From positions 152,019 through 216,018 of the forward strand of contig NZ_AMGO01000046.1 of NCBI RefSeq assembly GCF_000299575.1: a stretch of DNA of 64,000 bases, in the 5' to 3' direction. This document shows positions 19,168 to 28,344 of the stretch, one piece after another (positions within the stretch are counted from its first letter, which is position 1; each line of letters starts with the position of its first letter). Under the pieces are notes generated by a model. That model was not told where the DNA came from and did not search any database. It was given only the letters and a program-made list of their open reading frames with translations. The position numbers and the translations under genes were made by a program. The stretch is from Oceaniovalibus guishaninsula JLT2003 (GTDB taxonomy: Bacteria; Pseudomonadota; Alphaproteobacteria; Rhodobacterales; Rhodobacteraceae).

Positions 19168-20361
19168 ATGACCCTTGCCAACGGACGCCGCCTTCTTGCC
19201 ATACCGGGCCCTTCGGCGGTGCCCGATGCCGTGCTGCGCGCCATGCACCGCGCCGCGCCCGACATCTATCAGGGCGAACTGCCCGACATGATGCCCGGCC
19301 TTGTAACCGATCTTCGGGCGGTGGCGCGAACGGCGGGGCATGTCGCGATCTATATCGCCAACGGCCACGGGGCCTGGGAAGCGGCGCTCGCCAATGTGCT
19401 GGCTCCCGGCGATGCCGTGCTGGTGCCGGCCACGGGCCGGTTCGGGCATGGCTGGGCCGAGATGGCGGCCGGACTGGGGGCCGCGCCCGAGGTACTGGAT
19501 TTCGGCAAGCGCAGCGCCATCGACCCCGCGCAAGTGGCCCTGCGGCTGTCGCAGGACCGCGCGCACCGGATCAGGGCGGTGCTGGCGGTGCATGTCGATA
19601 CCTCGACCGGGGTGCGCAACGACATCGCCGCCTTGCGCGCGGTGCTGGACGATCTGGGCCATCCCGCGCTGCTGATGGTCGATTGCATCGCCAGCCTCGG
19701 CAGCGACCCGTTCGAGATGGATGGCTGGGGCGCCGATGTCGTCGTCACCGCCAGCCAGAAGGGGTTGATGACGCCGCCGGGGCTGGGACTGGTGTTCTTC
19801 AACGACCGCGCGGATGCCCGGCGCGGCGATCTGCGCGTCAGCCGTTACTGGGATTGGCGTCCGCGCGCCCGGCCCGAGCAGTTCTATCAGTATTTCGGCG
19901 GCACCGCGCCGACGCATCACCTTTACGGTCTGCGCGCCGCGCTGGACCTGATGATGGCCGAGGGGGTGGAGGCGATCTGGCAGCGCCACGCCGTTCTGGC
20001 CCGCGCGGTCTGGGCGGCGTTCGATGCCTGGGGCCAAGGCGGGCCGCTGGAACTGAACGTGCCCGATCCCGGCCAGCGCAGCCATGCCGTGACGGCGGTG
20101 CGCACCGGCGGCGATCTGGGGGCGCGGCTGCGGCAATGGACGGACGAGCGGGCCGGCGTGACCTTGGGCATCGGTCTGGGCATGGTGCCGCCCGGCGATC
20201 CGGGGGCGGGCGGCTTTTTCCGCATCGGGCATATGGGTCACGTGAACGCGCATATGGTGCTGGGAACGCTGGGCGCGATCCAGGCGGGACTGGTCGCGCT
20301 GGACATCCCGCACGGACAGGGCGCGCTGGAGGCGGCGGCGCAGGTCTGCGCCACGGCCTGA
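19168..20361 (+). CDS. Serine-/alanine-glyoxylate aminotransferase family PLP enzyme
   Basis: A 397-residue class V aminotransferase. It begins with the typical IPGPSAVPDAVLRAM block, has the aspartate that contacts the PLP pyridine in LLMVDCIASLG (Asp172) and the Schiff-base lysine in TASQKGLM (Lys198). The late block HMGHVNAHMVLGTLGAI is characteristic of serine-glyoxylate and alanine-glyoxylate enzymes. In methylotrophic and phototrophic alphas such enzymes act in glycine/serine and glyoxylate metabolism. No serine-cycle genes are adjacent. The gene ends 1 bp before the convergent hisC-like stop. Exact donor and acceptor are not set by the sequence alone. Confidence 0.85.
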   Translation: MTLANGRRLLAIPGPSAVPDAVLRAMHRAAPDIYQGELPDMMPGLVTDLRAVARTAGHVAIYIANGHGAWEAALANVLAPGDAVLVPATGRFGHGWAEMAAGLGAAPEVLDFGKRSAIDPAQVALRLSQDRAHRIRAVLAVHVDTSTGVRNDIAALRAVLDDLGHPALLMVDCIASLGSDPFEMDGWGADVVVTASQKGLMTPPGLGLVFFNDRADARRGDLRVSRYWDWRPRARPEQFYQYFGGTAPTHHLYGLRAALDLMMAEGVEAIWQRHAVLARAVWAAFDAWGQGGPLELNVPDPGQRSHAVTAVRTGGDLGARLRQWTDERAGVTLGIGLGMVPPGDPGAGGFFRIGHMGHVNAHMVLGTLGAIQAGLVALDIPHGQGALEAAAQVCATA

Positions 20362-20362
20362 T

Positions 20363-21445
20363 TCAGCCCAGCAGGGCGCGTTCCAGCAGCGCCATGTCGG
20401 CCTCGGGGCCGCAGCTGATCCGCACGAGGCGATCCAGCGGCGGGGTGCCGGGACGGCGCGCGAAGATGCCGGCCGCCTCGAGGCAATCCATCACCTGACC
20501 CGCGCGCGCCGCATCGCCGCAATCGCAGGCGACGAAGTTGGTGACGGAGGGCAGCGGCGTCATCCCGGCCCGTTCCGCGATATCGGCGATGCGGTCGCGG
20601 CTGGCGGCGATGCGGGTCTGCACCTCGGCCAGCCAGGCGTCATCGGCAAGGGCCGCCAGCGCCGCGTCCTGGGACATGCGCGCGACGCCGAAATGGTTGC
20701 GCACCCGGTCGAAGGCCGCGATCAGCGGCTTCGGCCCGATCGCATAACCGATCCGCAGCCCTGCCAACCCGTAAGCCTTGGAAAACGTGCGCATCCTGAT
20801 GACGCGGGGATCGTCGGGGACGATACACGGATGCGGCGTTCCAGCATCGCAGCCCAGATAGGCTTCGTCGAGGATCAGCAGCGCGCCGTCGGGCACCGCT
20901 GCGACCATCCGCTCGACCGTGGCGGCATCGTGGACGCTGCCGGTGGGGTTGTCGGGGTTGGCGAGGTAGATCAGCCGCGCGCCGGTTTCGGCCGCGCGGG
21001 CGATCAGCGCCTGCGGATCTTCCTTGTCGTCGCGGTAAGGCACCTTGGACAGCGTGCCGCCATAGCCCGTGACGTGATAGTCGAAGGTCGGATAGGCGCC
21101 CGAGGATGTGACGACCGTGGTTCCCGGCGCGACCGTCAGGCGCACCAGCCAGCCCAGCAGCCCGTCGATGCCTTCGCCCACGACGATATGTTCGGCGTCC
21201 AGCCCGTGATGCGCGGCAAGCGCGGTTTTCAGCTCATGGCATTCGGGGTCGGGATACATCCAGGCGTCGGGGGCCGCTTTCTGCAACGCCTCCAACGCCT
21301 GGGGCGACGGGCCGAAGCCGTTTTCGTTCGCCCCCAGCCGTGCGGCGAAGGGCGCGCCGCGCCGCCGTTCCAGCGTTTCGGGACCGACGAAGGGCACCGT
21401 GGCGGGCAGGGCGGCGGCCAGCGGGGTCAGGCGCGGATCGGTCAT
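20363..21445 (-). CDS. Histidinol-phosphate aminotransferase-like enzyme (HisC family)
   Basis: A 360-residue class I/II PLP aminotransferase of the HisC branch. The N-terminal substrate segment [12 protein letters not shown], the asparagine-rich ANPDNPTG block, DEAY (Asp193/Tyr196) and the PLP lysine in [11 protein letters not shown] (Lys223) with Arg231 in LRIGYAIG are all intact. HisC converts imidazole-acetol phosphate to histidinol phosphate; paralogues act on aromatic amino acids. There are no other his genes nearby, so an aromatic aminotransferase is a fair alternative. Its ATG overlaps the valS stop by 4 bp (ATGA), so it is expressed with valS. Confidence 0.82.
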   Translation of the reverse strand: MTDPRLTPLAAALPATVPFVGPETLERRRGAPFAARLGANENGFGPSPQALEALQKAAPDAWMYPDPECHELKTALAAHHGLDAEHIVVGEGIDGLLGWLVRLTVAPGTTVVTSSGAYPTFDYHVTGYGGTLSKVPYRDDKEDPQALIARAAETGARLIYLANPDNPTGSVHDAATVERMVAAVPDGALLILDEAYLGCDAGTPHPCIVPDDPRVIRMRTFSKAYGLAGLRIGYAIGPKPLIAAFDRVRNHFGVARMSQDAALAALADDAWLAEVQTRIAASRDRIADIAERAGMTPLPSVTNFVACDCGDAARAGQVMDCLEAAGIFARRPGTPPLDRLVRISCGPEADMALLERALLG

Positions 21446-24400
21446 GCCAGTTCCGCCAGACGGGCCTGCGCGGCCTTCAGACGGTCCTGTTCGGCGGACT
21501 TTTCGGCCAGAAGCGCCTCGGTCTCGGCCACGATCTCGGGCGGGGCGCTGTCGCGGAATCTGGGGTTGCGAAGGCGGCCGGACAGGCCGGCGATGTCCTT
21601 GTCGAGCTTGCCCATCGCCTTTTGCAGCCGGTCGCTTTCTGCGGCGACGTCGATGATCCCTTCAAGCGGCAGCGCGAACGTGCCGCCGCGCACGGGGATG
21701 GTGACGGCGCCCTTGGGGGGCTTGGCCACCGTTTCCAACGACTCGATCCGCGCAAGGCGTTGAATAAGCGCGGCATTCCTGTTCCATGTCGCTTCGCCGG
21801 CATTGTCCAGTTCCAGCACCAGCAGCGGAATTTGCAGCGCCGCGGGCACGTTGACCTCGCCCCGCGCGGACCGGACAGCCTCGATCAGGGCGATCACCCA
21901 GGTCATCTCGGCGTCGGCTTCGGGGTCGGAAACGGCGTCGTCGTATTCGGGCCAGTCGGCGTGGATCAGCAGGGTGGGGCGGGGGTGCTGGCCCCACAGA
22001 TCCTCGGTCACGAAGGGCATGAAGGGGTGCAGCAGGATCAGGCACTGGTCCAACACCCAGGCCAAAGTGGCGCGGGTTTCAGCCTTTTCGGCGTCGGATC
22101 CGTCCATCAGAAGCGGTTTCGACAGTTCCAGATACCAGTCGCAGACCCGGCCCCAGACGAAGGAATAGAGCGCGTTCGCCGCCGCGTCGAAGCGGTAGGC
22201 GGACAGCGCCGCATCGACCTCGGCGTGGACGCGGGCGGTTTCGCCGACGATCCAGCGGTTCACCGGGGCGGTCGAGTTGTACAATTCGTACATTTCAGCG
22301 CCCGAATTGTACAAGTCGGGTGTCGCGCCATTCATTTCGGCAAAGCGGAAGGCGTTCCACAGCTTCGTCCCGAAATTGCGATAGCCGGCGATGCGGTCCT
22401 TCGACAGTTTCAGGTCGCGTCCCATGGCCGCCATCGCCGCCAGCGTGAAGCGCACGGCGTCGGCGCCGTATTCGTCGATCAGGTCCAGCGGGTCGAGCAC
22501 GTTGCCGAGGCTCTTGGACATCTTCTTGCCCTTTTCGTCGCGGACAAGGGCGTGGACATAGACATCGCGGAAGGGCGCCCGACCGACGACCTCGAGCTGC
22601 ATCATCATCATCCGGGCGACCCAGAAGAAAATGATGTCATGCCCGGTGACGAGGGCCGAGGTCGGGAAATAGCGGCGCAGTTCGGGGGTGTCTTCGGGCC
22701 AGCCGAGCGTGCCGATGGGCCAGAGACCGGAGGAGAACCAGGTGTCGAGGACGTCGGGGTCGCGCCAGACGGGCATCTCCTCGTGCATCCGAGGCCCGTC
22801 AGTGATGTCATGCGCCGCGCGCTCGTCTGCAACCAGCACCGCATTTCGACCATAATATGTGCTTGCCATTTCCAGAGCTTGTGCTTCGCTGGTCGCACAA
22901 AATCTTACAGTCTCGCCATTCGTCCAACTTATAACCTTCATACCGGGAACGGCTTCCCACTTTGGCCCATACCACACCGGGATCCGGTGCCCCCACCAGA
23001 GCTGGCGGGAGATGCACCAGGGTTCGATGTTTTCCAGCCAGTGGAAATACACCTTTTCGTCCCGCTCGGGCAGGATGCGGACATCGCCGTTGCGCACGGC
23101 GTCGATGGCGGGCTGGACGATGCGGGCGGTATCGACGAACCACTGGTCGGTCAGCATCGGTTCGATCACCACCTTCGAGCGGTCGCCGATGGGCTGCATG
23201 ATCTTCTTCGGCTCGACCAGCGGCACCAGTTCGGCGCTGCGCGTCTCGCCGCCTTCCTCGGGGGCGAGCGGGGTGCGGGCGGCGCGGCCGAGGCGGGGGT
23301 CGGTTTCCGGCACCATGACGGCCAGCCCCTCGGTGGTGATTTCGTCCACCACGCGGCGCCGCGCCTCCAGACGGTCGAGGCCGCGCAGATGGTCGGGGAC
23401 GAGGTTGATCTCGCCGACATCGCCGGGTTCGGCCCCTTCGGCGATGGCCTGCGCGCGGGCGGCGGATGCGTCGTAGGACAGCCCGTCGGCGCGCATCGCG
23501 CCCTTGGTGTCCATCAGGACGTAAAGCGGGATGCCGTTGCGCTGCGCCACGGCATAGTCGTTGAAGTCGTGTGCGCCGGTGATCTTGACCGCGCCCGACC
23601 CGAAGGCCGGGTCGGGATAGTCATCGGTGATGATCGGGATCTGGCGGCGATGCTCCTTCGGGCCGACGGGGATTTCGCAGAGTTTCCCGACGATCGGCGC
23701 ATAGCGTTCGTCGGACGGATGAACCGCCACGGCGCCGTCGCCCAGCATGGTTTCGGGGCGGGTCGTGGCGATGGAAATCCAGTCGCGTGTTTCGCGGAAG
23801 GTGACGTTTCCGTCCTCGTCCTTCTCGACGTATTCATAGGTTTCGCCGCCCGCCAGCGGATAGCGGAAGTGCCACATGTGGCCGTCCACTTCGGTGGATT
23901 CGACTTCGAGATCGCTGATCGCGGTCTCGAAATGCGGATCCCAATTCACGAGGCGTTTACCCCTGTAGATTATCTTCTTGTCATAAAGATCGACGAACAC
24001 CTTAAGGACGGCATCGTGAAAGCCCGCATCCATCGTGAAGGCCGTGCGCGACCAGTCGCAGGACGCGCCGAGGCGCTTCAACTGGCCAAGGATCGTGCCT
24101 TCGCTGCGTTCCTTCTGCTGCCATACGCGCTGTTCGAACGCCTCGCGGCCCATTTCGCGGCGGGACGGTTCGCCGTTGGCGGCCATGTCGCGTTCCGTCA
24201 CCATCTGCGTGGCGATGCCCGCATGATCGGTGCCGGGCTGCCAGAGGGTGTCGAAGCCGCGCATCCTGTGCCAGCGCACCAGGATGTCCTGCAAGGTGTT
24301 GTTGAAGGCGTGCCCCATATGCAGGCTGCCCGTGACGTTGGGCGGCGGGATCATGATGCTGAAAGGCGGCTTGCCGGGCTTCGCGTTGGCCCCGGCGGCA

Positions 24401-24471
24401 AAGGCGTTCGCGGCTTCCCATGCCGCATAGATCCGCGCCTCGGCCTCGGTTGGGTTGAAGGTCTTGTCCAT
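21442..24471 (-). CDS. valS: Valine-tRNA ligase
   Basis: A 1009-residue class I synthetase that charges tRNA-Val. The HIGH signature is HMGH (residues 51-54) after PPPNVTGSL, the KMSKS signature is present near residue 650, and an editing (CP1) domain lies between. The [13 protein letters not shown] block, the anticodon-binding domain and a C-terminal coiled-coil arm ([19 protein letters not shown] onward) are complete. Three internal stretches (about 22263-22325, 22852-22963 and 23945-24002) are visibly richer in A/T than the rest and use codons rare elsewhere here, such as ATA, AGA and ACA; see the findings. The downstream HisC-like gene is coupled by ATGA. Confidence 0.97.
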   Translation of the reverse strand: MDKTFNPTEAEARIYAAWEAANAFAAGANAKPGKPPFSIMIPPPNVTGSLHMGHAFNNTLQDILVRWHRMRGFDTLWQPGTDHAGIATQMVTERDMAANGEPSRREMGREAFEQRVWQQKERSEGTILGQLKRLGASCDWSRTAFTMDAGFHDAVLKVFVDLYDKKIIYRGKRLVNWDPHFETAISDLEVESTEVDGHMWHFRYPLAGGETYEYVEKDEDGNVTFRETRDWISIATTRPETMLGDGAVAVHPSDERYAPIVGKLCEIPVGPKEHRRQIPIITDDYPDPAFGSGAVKITGAHDFNDYAVAQRNGIPLYVLMDTKGAMRADGLSYDASAARAQAIAEGAEPGDVGEINLVPDHLRGLDRLEARRRVVDEITTEGLAVMVPETDPRLGRAARTPLAPEEGGETRSAELVPLVEPKKIMQPIGDRSKVVIEPMLTDQWFVDTARIVQPAIDAVRNGDVRILPERDEKVYFHWLENIEPWCISRQLWWGHRIPVWYGPKWEAVPGMKVISWTNGETVRFCATSEAQALEMASTYYGRNAVLVADERAAHDITDGPRMHEEMPVWRDPDVLDTWFSSGLWPIGTLGWPEDTPELRRYFPTSALVTGHDIIFFWVARMMMMQLEVVGRAPFRDVYVHALVRDEKGKKMSKSLGNVLDPLDLIDEYGADAVRFTLAAMAAMGRDLKLSKDRIAGYRNFGTKLWNAFRFAEMNGATPDLYNSGAEMYELYNSTAPVNRWIVGETARVHAEVDAALSAYRFDAAANALYSFVWGRVCDWYLELSKPLLMDGSDAEKAETRATLAWVLDQCLILLHPFMPFVTEDLWGQHPRPTLLIHADWPEYDDAVSDPEADAEMTWVIALIEAVRSARGEVNVPAALQIPLLVLELDNAGEATWNRNAALIQRLARIESLETVAKPPKGAVTIPVRGGTFALPLEGIIDVAAESDRLQKAMGKLDKDIAGLSGRLRNPRFRDSAPPEIVAETEALLAEKSAEQDRLKAAQARLAELA

Positions 24472-24563
24472 GTCCGTATCCCTCGCGGCGTCGGGCGTCC
24501 TGCATCGCCCGCCTGATTAGAGATTAAGGCGGGCGAGGGGAAGGCCGGCGGGATGCGGGGCGG

Positions 24564-25427
24564 TCAGGCCACCCGTTCAAGCCCGCCCTGCGGCACGACG
24601 CCCAGGGCACGGGCCACGTCGCGCGTCAGGTGCGGCTTGTTCAGGGTGTAGAAATGCAGATCCTCGACGCCGCCCTCGACCAGGCGGGTGCATAGATCGG
24701 TGCACAGGCGCGTGGCCAGCGCGTCGGATCCGCCGTTCTGTCCGGCGGTGGCGAAGGCGTCGTCCAGCCAGGCGGGCACCGGCGTGCCGCAGCGTTCGGC
24801 GAACCGGCGCACGCCTTTCCAGCTTTCGATGGGCAGGATGCCCGGAACGATGGGCCGGTCGATGCCGGCGGCGGCGCAGCGGTCGCGGAAGCGGAAGAAG
24901 GTGTCGGCGTCGAAGAAGAATTGCGTGATCGCCGAGGACGCCCCGGCATCCAGCTTGCGCCGGAGCCAGTCGACATCGGACGTGTCGGTCGCGGCGTCGG
25001 GATGCCGGTCGGGATAGGCACCGACGCGGATGGTGAAGCGCCCGGTGGCGGCCAGCGCCGCGATCAGCTCGCCCGTATCGGCGAAGCCGCCGGGATGGGG
25101 CGCGAACCTGCGGCCATCGGGCGGATCGCCGCGCAGCGCCACGATGTCGGTGATGCCCGCATCGGCATAGCTGTCGGCGATGGCCAGCGTTTCGTCGCGC
25201 GTGGCCTCGACGCAGGTGAGATGCGCGGCGACGCGCAGGCCGGTGCGCTTGTTGATCGTCGTCACCGCGTCATGCGTCAGGTCGCGCGTGGTCCCGCCCG
25301 CGCCGTAGGTGACGCTGACGAATTCGGGACGCAGGGGCGCCAGCGTGCGGATCGTCTCCCACAGGCGGAAAGACGCGTCGAGCGATTTGGGCGGGAAGAA
25401 TTCGAACGAGATGCGGGGCGGTGTCAT
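24564..25427 (-). CDS. metF: Methylenetetrahydrofolate reductase
   Basis: A 287-residue FAD enzyme that reduces 5,10-methylene-THF to 5-methyl-THF, the methyl donor for methionine synthesis. The TIM-barrel features are clear: ISFEFFPPKS at the start with the catalytic glutamate, SVTYGAGGTTRD, AHLTCVEAT, ALRGDPP, and the QFFFDADTFFRF block. The ATG at 25427 places the conserved ISFEFFPPK four residues in; an upstream in-frame start would add twelve residues inside the regulatory region. It is divergent from a LysR-type gene, with a perfect MetR box between them, so it is likely MetR-activated with homocysteine as co-inducer. Confidence 0.95.
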   Translation of the reverse strand: MTPPRISFEFFPPKSLDASFRLWETIRTLAPLRPEFVSVTYGAGGTTRDLTHDAVTTINKRTGLRVAAHLTCVEATRDETLAIADSYADAGITDIVALRGDPPDGRRFAPHPGGFADTGELIAALAATGRFTIRVGAYPDRHPDAATDTSDVDWLRRKLDAGASSAITQFFFDADTFFRFRDRCAAAGIDRPIVPGILPIESWKGVRRFAERCGTPVPAWLDDAFATAGQNGGSDALATRLCTDLCTRLVEGGVEDLHFYTLNKPHLTRDVARALGVVPQGGLERVA

Positions 25428-25474
25428 CGTGCATTCCTGTAAAACCGGGTTGCCTTGTGGCACGGGCGATGATT

Positions 25475-25487
25475 TGAAGCAAATTCA
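25475..25487. promoter_or_regulatory. MetR box between metF and metR
   Basis: The 13-bp sequence TGAAGCAAATTCA fits the enterobacterial MetR consensus TGAA-N5-TTCA exactly, including A at the central W position. It sits 48 bp upstream of the metF ATG and 30 bp upstream of the metR ATG, in the shared 89-bp divergent region. Confidence 0.75.
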
Positions 25488-25516
25488 TAATCCTCAAGAA
25501 GAACATGAGGCGCGCC

Positions 25517-26428
25517 ATGAATATCGAGTTTCGCCACCTTCGCACCGTCAAGGCCATCCACGAGGCGGGCGGCTTGGGGCGGGCGGCGGCGCGGCTGAAC
25601 ATCACCCAATCCGCGCTGAGCCATCAGATCAAGGGGCTGGAGGATCAGGCCGGGGTCGCGCTGTTCGTGCGGCGCAGCAAGCCGATGACGCTGTCGGCGG
25701 CGGGGCTGAAGCTGCTGCGCGCGGCCGAGCGGATCCTGCCCGAGGTCGCCGCGCTGGAGGCCGAGTTCGCGGGTCTGGTCAGCGGCAGGGCGGGGCGGCT
25801 GCATATCGCCATCGAGTGTCATGCCTGTTTCGAGTGGCTGTTCCCGGTGCTGGAGGCGTTCCGCCGCGACTGGCCCGACGTCGACGTGGACATCCGCCCC
25901 GGCCTGGCCTTCGGCGCGCTGCCCGCCTTGCAGCGGCAGGAGGTCGATCTGGTCGTGTCGTCGGATCCCGAAACGCTGCCCGGCGTCGATTTCACGCCGC
26001 TTTTCGACTATGAGCCGGTCTTCGTCGCGTCGTCGCGGCATCCGCTGGCGGCAAAGCCCTTCGTCGTGGCCGAGGATTTCCGCGACCAGACGCTGATCAC
26101 CTATCCGGTCGAACGCGCGCGGCTGGACGTGTTCAGCCAGTTGCTGATGCCCGCGGGGGTGGAACCCGCCGAGGTGCGGCAGGTCGAGCTGACGGCGGTG
26201 ATCCTGCTGCTGGTCGCGTCACAGCGGGGGGTGGCGGTGCTGCCCGACTGGGTGGTGCGCGACGTGCGGCTGCAATCGGATTACGTCACGCGACCGCTGA
26301 CCAAGGGCGGGCTGACCCGCCGCCTTTATGCCGCGACGCGCAGCGACGAGACGGAAGCGCCGTTCATGGCCGATCTGCTGCGGCTGACGCAGACGGTGCC
26401 GGTAAAACTGCAACGGGGTGCGGCGTAA
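25517..26428 (+). CDS. metR: LysR-type regulator, MetR-like
   Basis: A 303-residue LysR-family regulator. The N-terminal winged helix-turn-helix covers residues 4-62 (IEFRHLRTVKAIHEAGGLG, then RLNITQSALSHQIKGLE), and the remainder is the periplasmic-binding-like effector domain. MetR proteins begin with an almost identical LRHLRTL-type helix and prefer SALSHQIK in the recognition helix, as here. It is divergent from metF around a perfect MetR box, which supports the name and predicts autoregulation. An ATG four codons upstream is an alternative start. No metE or metH is in the window. Confidence 0.87.
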   Translation: MNIEFRHLRTVKAIHEAGGLGRAAARLNITQSALSHQIKGLEDQAGVALFVRRSKPMTLSAAGLKLLRAAERILPEVAALEAEFAGLVSGRAGRLHIAIECHACFEWLFPVLEAFRRDWPDVDVDIRPGLAFGALPALQRQEVDLVVSSDPETLPGVDFTPLFDYEPVFVASSRHPLAAKPFVVAEDFRDQTLITYPVERARLDVFSQLLMPAGVEPAEVRQVELTAVILLLVASQRGVAVLPDWVVRDVRLQSDYVTRPLTKGGLTRRLYAATRSDETEAPFMADLLRLTQTVPVKLQRGAA

Positions 26429-26449
26429 AGACATGCGCCGCGGTCAACC

Positions 26450-26463
26450 GCCGCTATAGCGGC
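26450..26463. other. 14-bp perfect palindrome upstream of a small membrane gene
   Basis: GCCGCTATAGCGGC is a perfect inverted repeat 30 bp ahead of the 45-residue ORF and 21 bp after the metR stop. Its TATAG centre could be part of a promoter -10 element or an operator. No T tract follows. Confidence 0.35.
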
Positions 26464-26493
26464 CCGTCAGCGGCGCGCGAAAGGTATCAGTCG

Positions 26494-26631
26494 ATGGAAA
26501 ACGTGCTTGGTGCGGTGATCGACTGGCTGAGCAGACGATTCAGGACCAAGATTTTCGTCATGTATCCCTTGGTCGGAGCCGTTTTCGCGTTTGGTCTGTG
26601 GCTCGTCTATGCGGAATGGAGTTTTCGATAG
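26494..26631 (+). CDS. 45-residue single-pass membrane protein
   Basis: A short open frame with a convincing start: AAAGG sits nine bases ahead of the ATG. The product begins MENVLGAVIDWLSRR, has a positive patch RRFRTK (residues 14-19) and then one hydrophobic helix from about residue 20 to 40 (IFVMYPLVGAVFAFGLWLVY), ending AEWSFR. Positive charges on the N-terminal side predict the N-terminus in the cytoplasm. It does not match a family I know. Codon use is less G/C-biased than neighbours. It lies alone between metR and suhB; whether it is translated is open, but the ribosome-binding site and clean membrane topology argue for it. Confidence 0.55.
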   Translation: MENVLGAVIDWLSRRFRTKIFVMYPLVGAVFAFGLWLVYAEWSFR

Positions 26632-26646
26632 GCGATAGGCGATAGG
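26626..26646 (+). repeat. Three tandem copies of CGATAGG
   Basis: The heptamer CGATAGG is repeated three times in a row, beginning in the final arginine codon of the 45-residue gene and supplying its TAG stop. Replication slippage could change copy number, but only the region after the stop would vary. Confidence 0.8.
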
Positions 26647-26793
26647 AATGTTCAGTCCAGCCGGAAGCCTGGTGCGGATGTTCTCAGGCGTGGGCGAATG
26701 TCGGGCGCGACTGGATGAAGGCAGAACGGTCGGCAGGCTTGGCATCCGGGGCGGCGCGCTTTATGCCGCGCGTCTGGCAATCCGGGGGATCCC

Positions 26794-27579
26794 ATGCAGG
26801 GCAGCGCGAACCTGAACATCATGATGAAGGCCGCGCGGGCGGCGGGGCGGTCGCTGGTCAAGGACTTCCGCGAGGTCGAGAACCTTCAGGTGTCGTCCAA
26901 GGGGGCGGGCGATTTCGTCAGCCGCGCCGACATCGCCGCCGAGAAGATCGTCCGCGACATGCTGAGCGCCGAGCGGCCCAATTACGGCTGGCTGGGGGAA
27001 GAAACGGGCGCGGCCGAGGGCAAGGATCCGACGCGGCGCTGGATCGTCGATCCGCTGGACGGCACCACCAACTATCTGCACGGGCTGGCGCATTGGGCGG
27101 TGTCCATCGGGCTGGAGCACAAGGGCGAGGTGGTGGCCGGCGTCGTCTATGACGCGGCCAAGGACGAGATGTTCGTGGCCGAAAAGGGCGGCGGCGCGTT
27201 CATGAACGAAAGCCGCCTGCGGGTCTCGGGGCGCCACAAGCTGATCGAGTGCATCTTCGCCACCGGGCTGCCTTTCGGCGGGCGGTCGGATCTGCCCGCG
27301 ACGCTGAAGGATCTGGGCCGGCTTCTGCCCGCGACGGCGGGGGTGCGGCGGTTCGGGGCGGCCGCTCTCGACCTTTGCTATGTCGCGGCGGGGCGGTATG
27401 ACGGGTTCTGGGAACGGCGGCTGCACCCATGGGACATGGCCGCGGGACTGGTCATCGTGCGCGAGGCGGGCGGTCTGGTCGAGCCGTTGGAGGACGGGGC
27501 CGGCATCTTCGAGACGGGCACGGTGATCGCCGCCAACGCCAACGTCTTCGACGGGTTCCGCAAGGTTCTGGCGGGCTAG
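26794..27579 (+). CDS. suhB: Inositol monophosphatase family protein
   Basis: A 261-residue magnesium-dependent, lithium-sensitive phosphatase of the SuhB family. Metal-binding motifs are intact: GEETG (Glu70), DPLDGTTNY (Asp86, Asp89) and HPWDMAAG near the C-terminus. Substrates in the family include inositol-1-phosphate and related sugar phosphates; E. coli SuhB also acts in rRNA transcription complexes. The start codon gives a normal N-terminus with NIMMKAARAAG. The stop codon shares the palindrome CTAG with the stop of the convergent rhomboid gene, a 4-bp 3' overlap. The 150 bp upstream carry no other clear gene. Confidence 0.92.
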   Translation: MQGSANLNIMMKAARAAGRSLVKDFREVENLQVSSKGAGDFVSRADIAAEKIVRDMLSAERPNYGWLGEETGAAEGKDPTRRWIVDPLDGTTNYLHGLAHWAVSIGLEHKGEVVAGVVYDAAKDEMFVAEKGGGAFMNESRLRVSGRHKLIECIFATGLPFGGRSDLPATLKDLGRLLPATAGVRRFGAAALDLCYVAAGRYDGFWERRLHPWDMAAGLVIVREAGGLVEPLEDGAGIFETGTVIAANANVFDGFRKVLAG

Positions 27580-28304
27580 CGCCGGCGGCCCGCGACGGGG
27601 ATCGACGTGCGGCGATAGACGGCCTGCGGATGGGGCGGCGCACCGCGATTGCGCCGCCAGAAGGCCATGCCGCCGCGCCGCAGCCAGAGCGGCAGCGCCA
27701 GCGCCGTCCCCGCGACGAAGCCGCCCGCATGGGCCCAATAGGCGACGCCGCCCACGCCCGCGGGCGCGCTGGCGCCCGAGAAGATCTGGATGCCGAACCA
27801 GACGCCCAGCACGATCCAGGCGGGGATGGGAATGACGCGGAAGAACACGATGAAGATGATCAGCACATCGACGCGGGCGCGCGGAAACATCAGCAGATAG
27901 CCGCCCATGACGCCCGCGATGGCGCCCGACGCGCCGACCATCGGGATGGGCGAGGCGGGATCGGACAACGTCTGCGCCAGCGCCGCCGCGATGCCGCCCA
28001 GCAGGTAGAAGCCGAGAAAGGGCAGGTGGCCCATCTCGTCCTCGAGGTTGTCGCCGAAGACCCATAGAAACAGCATGTTGCCGGCAAGATGCATGAAGCC
28101 GCCATGCAGGAATTGCGAGGTGATATAGGTTAGCGGATCGGATTCGGCGGGGATCAGCGCCCAGGCGTCATAAAAGGCGATCAGCGTGCGCTGGTCGGCG
28201 CTGGCCCCCAGCGTGACCAGATAGACCAAGACGTTCGCGCCGATCAGCGCCCAGGTGATCCAAGGCGTGCCGAGCGACGGGTTGTGATCGCGGATGGGAA
28301 ACAT
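27576..28304 (-). CDS. Rhomboid family intramembrane serine protease
   Basis: A 242-residue polytopic membrane protease with about six helices. The catalytic dyad is intact: Ser126 in GASGAIAG and His192 in WAHAGGF. The L1/TM2 motif HGGFMHLAGNM supplies His72 and Asn76, which form the oxyanion hole. Rhomboids cut single-pass membrane proteins within the bilayer; the substrate here is unknown. The C-terminus ends in a basic tail. Its stop codon overlaps the suhB stop in a CTAG palindrome. It lies 40 bp downstream of putA on the same strand and may be co-transcribed with it. Confidence 0.9.
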   Translation of the reverse strand: MFPIRDHNPSLGTPWITWALIGANVLVYLVTLGASADQRTLIAFYDAWALIPAESDPLTYITSQFLHGGFMHLAGNMLFLWVFGDNLEDEMGHLPFLGFYLLGGIAAALAQTLSDPASPIPMVGASGAIAGVMGGYLLMFPRARVDVLIIFIVFFRVIPIPAWIVLGVWFGIQIFSGASAPAGVGGVAYWAHAGGFVAGTALALPLWLRRGGMAFWRRNRGAPPHPQAVYRRTSIPVAGRRR

Positions 28305-28344
28305 GGCGCGCAGCGTTGCCCGCTGCGCGCGGGGCGGTCAATCG

